Assembly (NCBI RefSeq): GCF_021347895.1
Contig: NC_067131.1
Coordinates: 7,654,653-7,718,652 of the forward strand
Source: Acanthochromis polyacanthus
Taxonomy: Eukaryota > Chordata > Actinopteri > Pomacentridae
DNA: 64,000 bases
Direction of reading: 5' to 3'
Position 1 is the stretch's first letter, and every line of letters begins with the position of its first letter. Below are positions 54,386 through 64,000 of the stretch, in pieces. Below the pieces are notes generated by a model. The model had not been told where the DNA came from. It was given only the letters and a program-made list of their open reading frames with translations, and did not search any database. The translations under genes were made by a program, and so were the position numbers.

Positions 54386-57300
54386 GTAAGTGTTACTTTT
54401 TTTGGTGAAATATGAAGTTTCTTAAGCTAGCAAACTTAAGAAATTGTAGCTAGGGAGTGAAAGAATGAATTGTGATGCTGTTTTCTGTTTTCAGTGTGTG
54501 TGATTCGCATGAATAATGATTTTTTTAAAGCTTGCAAATTCACATAGAAAGTACAAAGTAGTTTTCTCTTTAGAGACTTAACATTGCCATAATTATTTAG
54601 CTTAGCAACTTCTCCTCATGTGAACTGCTTAAGCAGTTATGTCCCTTTGGTTATGTCTGGGTTATTACTCACATATAAATAGTTCTTGCACTGATTTTTA
54701 TCTGCTCCTACTTCTTTTTTTATGTGTCTGCATTGCCATTAAGTTGATTTAAGGACCCAGTGTGATGAAATGCTGCAGGGGAGAGTAATAAAACAAGTCA
54801 ATACGTTTATCCATCCACTCTATTCATTTAAGCATGGAAAGTATGCTTGGCTTGTTTGACATTTGACAATAAGTGTAAATTCTGCCAGGTTAAGTGGGCC
54901 ATGAAGTTTGTGAGCTCTCTTGGATCAAATGCATTTTATTTGAATTGGCTAGCTCCAATCTCAAACTGGGTTTTCACTCATGCATGGCAAGATAAGCCAG
55001 TGTGGATTGCTAGCAACTGTAAAAACCCTTTTAATTAATGTTGACAACCACTGGGTGCTGATGCCACATTACTTGCTGGCCGTGTCATTTGGGTATTTCT
55101 CAGACCCTCTTTTTTGTTTCAGTCTGTGTGGTTGCAGTGGAATGCTGTTGTCTTACCTTTATCTAACTAGCCTTCCCCTCAGGTATGAAGCCAAGGCTGG
55201 CTGACACACAATTCAACAGATTTAAGCTATTTAAGTTCTCATTGGGATCATAAACACAAGAACTTGTTAAACTTGAACCTCTCAGAGTGTCCCATTGCCA
55301 TAATTAGGACAGCTAAAGTTCATAAGTTGCTTGAGCCTTCATATAGTTAAATCAGCAGACTTACTGTTGAAGTACAGATGTATCTTTTTACTTTTCCTTC
55401 ATATACATTTCATATTTTATGATTAGCAGCTTATGGCCTTTCTGTCAAGTTCAAAATCCTGTTTGCTCTGTGGCCTGCGTGTAACATTCTGTGAGCTCCC
55501 GTCACACCAATTTCTTTGCCAAACTCATTTCCCTTTCATGAGGGATTTTGGAAAAGGGGTTTAAGGGACTGTTTGTGCTGGTTACTTGGACAAGCTCAGT
55601 TTTCAGGGCCTTTTCTTCTGAAACTGAGAGGCTTCCACCTGGAGGGCTGGCAAGCTCATCTGAAAAACTGTTGAACGGTTTTAGCTCAAGTACATGAGAG
55701 GCTGCCCATCAGAGCTTGCAGATGATTCATCTTGGCTTTCCCATAGCACTGAAAATAGTCTCACAAAATGTTAAGATTTGCTATTGTTCTCTTACTTGGG
55801 AAAAATGTTCATGACTTTCTCGTGTTTATGTATACTTAGTGAGAGGAAATGCAGCATAGACAATGAATTCCTGCATGTAAAAGTCAGTGCTGCTCTCCCT
55901 TAGTCCATTTTTAATTTCATTTTGAATTTTAATTGAAATGCTGCTATGTCTACTAGATTCATTCATTCACTCATTTTGGTCCATTAACATGCAATGTTGT
56001 TCTGCCGTTGATGTTGTGTCTTCAACCCTCTCTAATTAAGAGACTTTGTTAGATTTTGCATTCAAGTGGACAACATTTCTCTCCCAACTTGGACAGGTTT
56101 GTTGAAAGCCTTGATTACAGAGCTCAACAAAGCTCTTGTTCTAGACAAATGTATACAGTGCAAGTGATTATGTATGAGATAATTAAACAGCAGGCCTGCT
56201 TTAAAATGTAGGCCTCCTTGGCTGCCATGCATAGCCATGCTGAGCCTTTGTGTTTATGGTAAGTGGGCAGCTGCATGCTTGTGAGACCTTGGCTGTACCC
56301 CAGGCCCTCAACTGAGCCTGATAACTACTATTGAAGCCTCCAAGCCATGCTCATTTCTGACTATTCACTCACTGCTTTAAATGTAGAGTGTGCCTCCTGT
56401 TTGACATAAGCTAATTTCTGTGAACATGCGGACAGCTGTGGGCTAGGCTGCACCCTACAATGAGTTTCATAAATTTCTTTTCAGTCAGTCAGTCAGTCTG
56501 TGACGGTACTTGGTGGCACCTGCCCTTTGTGGAACGTAATTAATGACAATGCCAACAAAGAAAGTGCTAGGTTTCAAAAACTGTTGATTTTCATAATTAA
56601 AATGCTACACGTTGCTGAGGACAAAGCAGATCTGGTTTGCCAGTTTGTCATCCGAGAATCTGGTTTGTTACATGCACTATGACTAGCTTGATCTACACAC
56701 CCACTGACATGACATGAGAAACTGCTCAAATGTGAGTCCAAATATGGATCTCCTGCATGCAACTCAAGGAAGTAAGCCACTAGAAGTCAACAGCTCAGGG
56801 AAACAAGCTTTTTAGGAATATGCATATTTTCTCCCAGGGAATCTTTGTGCAGAAGGGGACAGCCAAGCTTTTTATCCAGCATTCCTTTCACAAGCGCAGC
56901 AGCAATGAAGAGCAGCACAAATCCCTCAGTTAGGTTTCAAGTCTGGCCATCTCAGGTGCTCAGCAGATGCTCGGATTATTGAGACGGCCACAATCCTGGG
57001 ATTGTTGAGGGGAGGACACAGTACCGACTGCCATTCTTTGAGGAATGTCAAAGGAGGATGTCTGGATATTCAGCTTAACATCTGACCTATTTTATGTCGA
57101 TTTTTCTGTCAGTTTACACACGTAAAAGCTCTAATTAAAAAAATAAAATAAAATGTGTGATAAATTTTAAAATTAAAGCAAAATAAGTTCTCAAGAAGTG
57201 CATCATTAAGTGGCCTACACAAGCTAAGACAATCGTATCAGACTGTGTTGTTTCCACCAGCTGTCCAAGTGCTATATAATGGATTAGTATTAGCTCTAAT

Positions 57301-60300
57301 TGTCAGTTAGACACAAAGCTGCCAAATCCTTATGTAATGGTGGCCTAACCCATGGGATTACAGTCTGAGCAATGTATGGAAAAGCTGCTCAAATTGGGAA
57401 ACACGGCTTTGAGGGGTGGCTGCAGTTTAGATGCCTATTGTAATGACTAAGCTGATAGTCTGTATTCGCTGTGTACTTGACCGCAATTTAGAAGTCTTAG
57501 CAAAGGCTCATTTACAAGGTGGCACTCCTGTACCTAATCTTGTATATACCATACAATGTGGTCTGTGCTGGCATTTGAATGCTGAGCAGACTTTAAAGCA
57601 GTCCCCTGTTTTAACTTGACCCAGTCGACTCTGTGGTTTCCTCTCTTGTCCTATCTCATTTGCGCTCTGCAATAGCTTGCTGTTTCCGACACCCCAATGC
57701 AGCGATGGTTGAAAGGCTTTCGGTGACCACAAAGGAAGCCTAAAGACCCATCTACTCGTCCAAGGCGACATTACTGTTGTCTTTCTGGAGGGCTGCTGTC
57801 ACTGCAGACTTTGCTGCAGTCAGTCAGCAGACAGTCTGCATGTGATGGAAAGCCACGTCTGAGGGAAACGTCCTGCAACGTTCTTCCCCTTCTTCAGAGA
57901 TTAGACTTCTCAGCTGTCATGGTGGTTGCTGCCCCAACTCAGATAAGTGTTATCGGGCTGCAGAGGCATAGAGACTGATTGAAGATAATGGCAGCATCGA
58001 TGTGGAGGTGATTCGGGTTTTGACATCCGAAAGGGGAGTGGCACCCCTTGGGCAGAAATTCTAGATACCTCATTTGGCAGATTATAGCTGCGTCTTTGAA
58101 CAGAGCGGTGCATGCAGCATTTGGTGAATGTGTTGGGTGTATCCATTAAGCCCTGAAAATCATGCCCAGGTATGGCACCTACATTTGCTTTACAGGTTTG
58201 TCTGTACAAGAAAAAGCAGGCTGCCCTTTGCCAACACCTCTCAACATGTTTCTATTCACAAACTGATATAGGTTTCAGTGGTTTTCAAAGGCTGTGGGGC
58301 AAGGTTAAACTTTTATAATAGCATGTTTAACTTATGTCGTGGAGCAGAGGGATGTTTATAATTATGATACAAACCTCACCCGTTTAAAGTACTCGCTTCA
58401 GATTTATTGGATAAAAACGTAATGCATGAGCATGAGAAAGCTGATTAAATCGTTGCATTCCTGTGTAAATAAATGTAATGGGTGCTGTTTATAATTTTAG
58501 AATCCAAAATGTCAGCTTGCAGTTTCCATATTTCTAGGTCTTTGTTTGAATAAATATAATGTTTAAGAGCTTCTTTCTTTTCTACCAATTTAATTATTTT
58601 GGACCAGGTTTTTTTATATTGCTGCCATCTGCTGATCCATCACTGTGGCTTAAAGAGTAATATATAAACAACTTTTTGCTTCACCACAGCATACCCACAG
58701 TTATCTCTGTTGCGAAACACAAATCTCTGAGGTTAATGGTCACGCGCAGTATAATCTGTCCTGACCTAGTCCCACTTCCAGCTTTGATCTGTTCTTTTCT
58801 ATTCAATTAAGTTAAAGCTGCCAGGCATCCTTGAATGACACTGATCTACTCGCACAACTCTCCTAAAAATACCCCTGCATTCAAGTTGTTTACTTGATGT
58901 GATAAATGTTGGTAATTGAAATCATATGCTGAACTCGAACACCACCTCCAGTTTGTCCCACAGGGCTTTGTGCCCCCTCTGCCCTGCACACGCACTCCAC
59001 CCCGCCACCCGCAACCTCTGATGTCCCCTCTTTTGTTTCCCACGGTGTCTCATCCTCTGCACAGAGCTCTCTTTTGTTTCACGTACGTTTCTCTCTGCTT
59101 CCCTTTTTTTTCCCCCTGCCTGCAGTTGTTCTGTCACTTAAGCAGAAACCCTCTGACCTTGACGGCATCCATACGACCATCTCGTGCCCCCCTAACTCTG
59201 TTTCAGTCCCCCTACCTGATGTAGCGTCAAGTGGAACTGATCTAGAAGTAGTAAAATCCTCTGTGATGATGATATAGATTTACATCTGTGGCTAATCAGC
59301 AGTTTTACTGTAATCGTGGTGCGGCATTAATGCGAGCAGAGTTGTTTTGATAACCGCAAGGTCAGCTATTCCGAGCCAGCCCCTGAGGATTCAATTACAC
59401 AACTTTGACTTTGCTCTATTCCTCTCTGCGTGCACCAGTGTGAAGCACTTTTGAGGAAACTCACGCTCTCCTTCACATGAACAGGCAAGAATAAAACAAG
59501 GTATAGAGTTCCACTTTTGGCGACGTGCTGGAGAGACCATGTGGAAGTGAAAATACTGTGTCACTTCAACTTACAAACTGCCATATGACAGCACAGGCTT
59601 GTCAATCAAAGTGACTGCTTGCTGGGAATGTTTCCTTGCTCACTTGAGAATTGCAAATAAAAAAGAGCCTGTCAAGTTACTGACCTCCCTTGAATTTCCA
59701 CTATCCATCTCCAACTTTTGTGGATGTTGAACAGGATGTTCATGTATAGAGTGACAGGAGAGTCGGAACAGAATCTGTACATGTGTGCGAGCTTAGTTTT
59801 TTTTTCAGTAAATACTCATCTGCAGGAATGAAAGGCAGCTTTGAACAGTTTTGAGCTTGCTTTTTCATTCTAATGGCAGGCCCAAGTGTGTCGTCCCACA
59901 ATTTCGAGGAACATACCAAACATATGGATCAGCAGAAGACACATATGTTTGCAGCTTGGGTTGATGAGTTTCAGATTGTTGTGATGCTTTTTAACCATTC
60001 TAGTGCTGTGATTCCAGATAGGATAATATCACACAGCTAGTTTGTCTTCAACTAACTATTGGGTATATTACTGTGACATTTTCTAGAGACATTCACACTC
60101 TCTAGAGGATATATCCTGATGAATTAGATGATCCTTTTAGCCCTGTGTTTCCCTTTGCACCACCATAAGGTTGATTTTTGCGTTGATGTGAAATGATTAA
60201 ATTTAAAATGTGTTCAGTTTGTTATAGATTAGTTTATGATCGAAATTCTACAAAATTCATGACACACATACAAATATGTGAAAGTAATACTGAAGCAATC

Positions 60301-60412
60301 ATTTTTTTACTGACATTCCTGCATCGAAATATATGCCGATATCAATATATCTGTGATAAGCCAATATCGCCCAATAATACCAGTCAGCCAATATATTGGT
60401 TGGGCTCTAGTT

Positions 60413-60905
60413 GAGATGTCTGTGTAGGTTCTCATTCATCCAGGTCGTGGTTATCCAAAGCAGTTTAAATCAATCCACTGGACTTTAAGAAAGTTCCTTG
60501 AAGACGTTTCACCTCTCATCCAAGAGGCTTCTTCAGTTCTGGTGGTGGTTGGTGTGGCCATAGCTTTTAAACTTCTGTGAGGTGTGTCCAGGGCTATTAT
60601 TCCAACGACCGATACCAAAACTCATCTGACTACTCAACGATGGCCGTTTTGAGTATCGGTGGGGGTCGTTGAAATGCACAGATGTCACTGAGCCCTCGTG
60701 TGCTAATGGTGGTCATTAGCATGAGTCTGCTGAGTAGTTCTTTTGGGGAGTTTTGAAAGGACCTGATTGTAAATTGGCGAAAGATGATGTCGCAGACCAC
60801 CCCCCATTCAGAGATGGCTTCTCTACTTTGACATGGATGGCTTCTTTCACTCCTCTCTCAAACCATCTGTCCACCCTGTCCAAAATCTGAACATTGGTGT
60901 CCTGA
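60413..60905 (-). mobile_element. Decayed retroelement fragment (RWFERGVKEAI-type ORF end)
   Basis: The minus strand from about 60903 reads QDTNVQILDRVDRWFERGVK then EAIHVKVEKPSLN before a frameshift; the next frame resumes HLSPIYN-like. This ending occurs in many fish retroelement polyproteins, probably Penelope-like. It is followed by the common CCTCTTGGATGAGAGGTGAA segment (60506-60526 in plus orientation). The copy is truncated and frameshifted; the class is from memory. Confidence 0.6.
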
Positions 60906-61089
60906 AACTAGTTAACATGCTAATATTTGGTAATTGAAAATAAACATACTAAACTAAGATGATTGGTATTAAACATGCTAAATATTATACTTACTACTTA
61001 CATGTTAGTATTATCTTTGAGAGCATGTTGGCATGTAGCTACCAGCATTGCTAGGCCTATGTACAGTCTTACCACTGTTTTGAAAGAGG

Positions 61090-61205
61090 TGGTACAACCC
61101 GGTCTCACGGGGATTCGTGAAACTGTCACGTAAGTTTTAGTTTCGGTTTCGTGCGCACCAACACGATTTCGTCATGTTTTTCGTGCCGCTCACCACGAAG
61201 TGGTA
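61090..61205. repeat. Dispersed repeat (CCCGGTCTCACGGGG family)
   Basis: A CpG-rich patch with CCCGGTCTCACGGGGATTCG and TTTCGTGCGCACCAACACGA, unlike its AT-rich surroundings. I recall very similar interspersed sequence in other fish; the element class is unknown. Confidence 0.4.
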
Positions 61206-61707
61206 GCATCAGTTCCAGAATAAAAGGAATTGAGAATGAAAAAAATCCATTTTTGCCATAACAGACATTTTTGTTTAACTGGAAAAAGCATAGATTCCTG
61301 TCAGGGTGAGAGACTCATTCCCTTTTACTGTACGCAGTGTGATCTTACTATCAAGCATATTCAACGTAGGAAAAACCCTGCTGACAGATGCATTTGGTAA
61401 CTTCTGCAAATTCGGCTGCCATCCTCAAGGAATCCTCGAGGAAGCAGCAAGCTACAAACTTTTCAGAGTAGCTTTACTAGTCATGAGGGGGTTGCCAGTA
61501 TTTGATGCTCTAAAGATAGATTTTCAGTGGAGAATGCCTTTCAAGGAGCATTGGATTCGCTTTTTCATTGATGATGTGTATTAAAGCCTCCACCCAGGGG
61601 ATCTGGGCTCCTCAATCCAGCTGGATTGCTCTCTGCTTATATGGTCCGCAGAATGTCAGAAATGTACTGAATTCTAATCCTGTGCTCATCTTCGTGTGTC
61701 CGCTCAG

Positions 61708-61939
61708 GATTGGGCCGAGGAGTGAAGCACATTCTTGGAGGAGTTGAGGGCCGCTGTCTTAAGCTTATGAGAAACCAGCCTGCTCACACCATGCCCGTCA
61801 AGATGGCTTCCAGCTCAACTTGCCATTACTGGAACGGCTTGGGACAAGGATGTGTGTTGCCATGGTGATCATTTACAAGAAAACACTGGAAAAGAAGGGT
61901 GCCGATGATGTAACATCCAAACGTACAGATTTGGGCCCG
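61708..61939 (+). CDS. fam53b: fam53b first coding exon (5' UTR 61708-61861, coding from 61862)
   Basis: The acceptor TCCGCTCAG ends at 61707; the donor is GTGAGA at 61940. The start at 61862 is chosen for its GCCATGG context and family match; an in-frame ATG at 61850 would add MCVA. An out-of-frame upstream ORF (61767-61868) overlaps the start. Confidence 0.75.
61767..61868 (+). promoter_or_regulatory. fam53b: Upstream ORF overlapping the fam53b start codon
   Basis: An ATG at 61767 (with further in-frame ATGs at 61791 and 61803) opens 33 codons ending at TGA 61866-61868, seven bases into the fam53b coding sequence in another frame. If translated, it would reduce initiation at 61862. Confidence 0.5.
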
Positions 61940-62834
61940 GTGAGAGGTTTATTTTCTACTTGTGTAAGCAGATGTATTCTGTGTGAAATGTGTCATTTCT
62001 TGTTTACACATGGCCTTGCCAAGAGGCTTCACATGTGCTTTTAAAATGAGGAAAAGAACAAGGTGCTGCTCGGAATTAGGAAATTACTGTTGGCCACTCA
62101 GCAGCTCACAGCAGTTTTTTGGCTCCACGTTATATTTTCCTATTTTGTCAACTTTAATGAGAGTTAAATGTAACACTCAGCCACTCATAATAAAATTTGA
62201 TGGAAAATTTATAACCACTGCGTATTGAAGCACAGGAAGTGATATCAGAAGAAGTAATCGGATGTTGAAGATTAGGAATACGGGATATTTATATTACAGT
62301 TACTGCTAATTGCATGATAATGGCTGCCAAGTGTCACCAGGGTGTTTGTCATCTGGTTTTATATCTTCCATGTTCCATTTACTTCACTTAAAAAGACAAT
62401 TCTGTGTTTTAGTTCCCCAAGGCTGAGGAACTGTGAGTCATTTTCTAATCAGCAGCCATGCAGTAGAAACTTTCTTTCTGCCAGCACAGAGTGAGAAAAA
62501 TTCCCCCACTAATGTGGACTGTGTTTGCCCTCTCCGTCTCGTGAAATGAAGTCATCATGCTGAGGGGCTGAGCGTCAATCAGAGGCATTTATGCTGGAAC
62601 ACACTCACTGTTGATGAGTTGCACTAAGGGGCAATTATACACAGGCAAAGTCTGACTTTCCAATAGCTTTTATAGCTCCTATTTGTTTATTGACTTGTCA
62701 TTACGAGAATCTCCAATATTTTCTGTACTATTCTGGTTTCTGACATGCTGACAGTGAATATTTTTCTGCATTTCCACAGTTCCAGGCACAGACCATGAGC
62801 CAAGGGACTGCACTTTTTTCTTGTGGACTCATGG
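61862..62834 (+). CDS. fam53b: FAM53B (simplet), first two coding exons; rest beyond window
   Basis: FAM53B is a mostly disordered nuclear protein reported to help beta-catenin enter the nucleus; zebrafish and medaka orthologs (simplet) act in development and regeneration. Exon 1 (61862-61939) reads MVIIYKKTLEKKGADDVTSK, then RTDLGP. Exon 2 (62780-62834) reads FQAQTMSQGTALFSCGLM plus one base. The vertebrate protein begins MVMVLSESL...GAD and continues KKMSQGPTLFSCGIM, so the MSQG-LFSCG block and MV-GAD start match. The assignment rests on about 44 residues and on synteny with zranb1 and ctbp2. Confidence 0.82.
61940..62779 (+). other. fam53b: fam53b intron
   Basis: An 840-bp intron. Nothing recognised. 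Confidence 0.7.
62780..62834 (+). CDS. fam53b: fam53b second coding exon (55 nt)
   Basis: The acceptor TTTCCACAG ends at 62779 and the donor GTAAGA starts at 62835. It encodes FQAQTMSQGTALFSCGLM and the first base of the next codon. MSQGxxLFSCGxM is the most diagnostic FAM53 block seen here. Confidence 0.85.
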
Positions 62835-64000
62835 GTAAGAGTTTGCTGTCCAACATAATTAATGTACACATGTCAGAATGATATGGATCAAGCCTTTTTC
62901 TCAGTTTACATAGTATATAATAACTCCCCATCACAAAGTGGACATATCTCGTAATTATGCTGTAATTATCTTGTTACATAGAATGAACATGTAGAGCATG
63001 TAGAGATCAGAAAATGTCGGGTATTGGGGGTGGTTTAGCAGCACTTGTCATATTGTACGCTGGCCTACATAAATGTGTGCTAATGGTTGAATGTTAGCGG
63101 TATATCATTTGCAATTCTGACTCACCGGACGCACTCTGGAGCTATGAGCCTACCATTTCCATCATGCATTTCACAGTGCATTTTCCTCCCCTTCTGATAA
63201 CTGAGCTTTGCTATTTTCAAAATCCAGTTCACCTGGTCAAACAACAACAACCTCAAAGCTACAGTCACACTTACTGAAACTGGCAAGTTTTGATTTGTAT
63301 CGTGCAATGAGGCAGGCCTGCTTGCTTCTTTCGATGAATTAGTCATTTTTTTATTTACAGTGCTTGTTTCCCCATATGCAAATGTTCCTCTGTAACAATT
63401 CCCACTGTTAGTATTTTATAGGGACACTGTTACTGCATCCTGGGCTTGATTGTTATCAGTTCAGAGAAATTAGGGACGGACCGGTTATAGTGAACGATTT
63501 TTGGCATTTTTCCAAATATCCAGATTATCTGTATTGCTATCATTCTCAGCAGCCCATTATCGATAAATTAAATGTACTACTTTGGGTCTGATGCAGGTGC
63601 CTCTCTCTGTCTGTAGTCATGCTATAGTCTCAGAAGTGTCTTTCTAGATTAGACACAGCCTGCAAAAACTGAACAAGAAACATACCAGGAAATTGGCTAC
63701 TTTTACCGTGACCACAGCTGACCCCAAAACAGCGTCTGGAAAGCAACAACTTGTAATGCTTTAAGATATGAGCCTTAGTGGGCAATGAAAGTAATAGAAC
63801 AGTGAAAGATTAACAAAACAGAGAAGAACGGGCATAACTACAGGAGATAAACTGATCTCTATCAATCAAACTCAGTAAACAAAAGAGACCGTCTTAATAA
63901 TCAGCTATAGTAATCCTTATTAATGAAGAAGGCTGGTTATGAAATACAGGTTCCCTGCTCTTGCATGCTGTTAACACAGTTGATGCATATGACTTCCAAA
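62835..64000 (+). other. fam53b: fam53b intron, to window end
   Basis: AT-rich sequence after the donor at 62835. No further exon was recognised before the window ends. Confidence 0.6.

Larger units (their letters stand above)
54386..61707 (+). other. fam53b: Presumed fam53b 5' intron
   Basis: 7.3 kb between the tentative first exon and the acceptor at 61706-61707. It holds an AGTC tetranucleotide run near 56482, a hAT-like TATCG-rich fragment near 60325-60410, a decayed retroelement at 60413-60905 and a dispersed repeat near 61090-61205. The 92-codon frame at 61306-61584 has no recognised family. Confidence 0.5.

Noticed and set aside
61306..61584. 92-codon open frame in the fam53b intron
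   Set aside because: No recognised family, no splice or promoter context, and flanked by repeats. It is likely chance.

Overview
The window looks like teleost fish nuclear DNA. It carries vertebrate multi-exon genes with GT-AG introns, long CA and TA microsatellites, fish-type LINE, hAT and tRNA-SINE debris, and the vertebrate linkage of ctbp2, zranb1 and fam53b. No bacterial, phage or CRISPR content was seen. Calls rest on reading splice sites and comparing translated exons with remembered protein families; no database search was run.

Layout. (1) 1-30225, plus strand: the 3' two thirds of ctbp2 (C-terminal binding protein 2). Six coding exons run from 1387 to the stop at 28584, followed by a 3' UTR ending near an AATAAA at 30201; the 5' exons lie left of the window. 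The last intron is about 13.9 kb and holds a 9-kb minisatellite with a 39-bp unit (about 17.73-26.88 kb), flanked and invaded by mobile elements. (2) 31506-46500, minus strand: complete zranb1/Trabid, nine coding exons giving 706 residues, with three NZF zinc fingers, an ankyrin-type middle region and an OTU protease domain, plus a likely noncoding first exon. It is tail-to-tail with ctbp2. (3) 47148-50640, plus strand: complete hpdl (4-hydroxyphenylpyruvate dioxygenase-like), five coding exons, about 444 residues, with the two His and one Glu metal ligands present; it is head-to-head with zranb1. (4) 50640-54150: intergenic, with low-complexity tracts. (5) 54150-64000, plus strand: the start of fam53b (simplet), with a tentative 5' UTR exon near 54.2-54.4 kb and the first two coding exons at 61862-61939 and 62780-62834; the rest lies to the right.

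The genes are not an operon and share no single pathway. ctbp2 is a nuclear corepressor with a dehydrogenase fold, zranb1 a deubiquitinase, hpdl a mitochondrial dioxygenase-like protein and fam53b a nuclear regulator; zranb1 and fam53b have both been connected to Wnt/beta-catenin signalling. ctbp2, zranb1 and fam53b are near neighbours on human 10q26, while human HPDL is on chromosome 1, so hpdl between zranb1 and fam53b is a lineage difference in gene order.

The most unusual structure is the intronic minisatellite: the unit is a multiple of three, open in a frame on both strands, and organised in part into near-identical blocks of about 1.07 kb. It is more likely a tandem-repeat expansion than a gene. 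Other clear structures are a 214-bp palindromic hAT MITE inside the array, a TTAA-flanked piggyBac-like element with a perfect 37-bp hairpin, and a hAT-like insertion with a perfect 8-bp target duplication.
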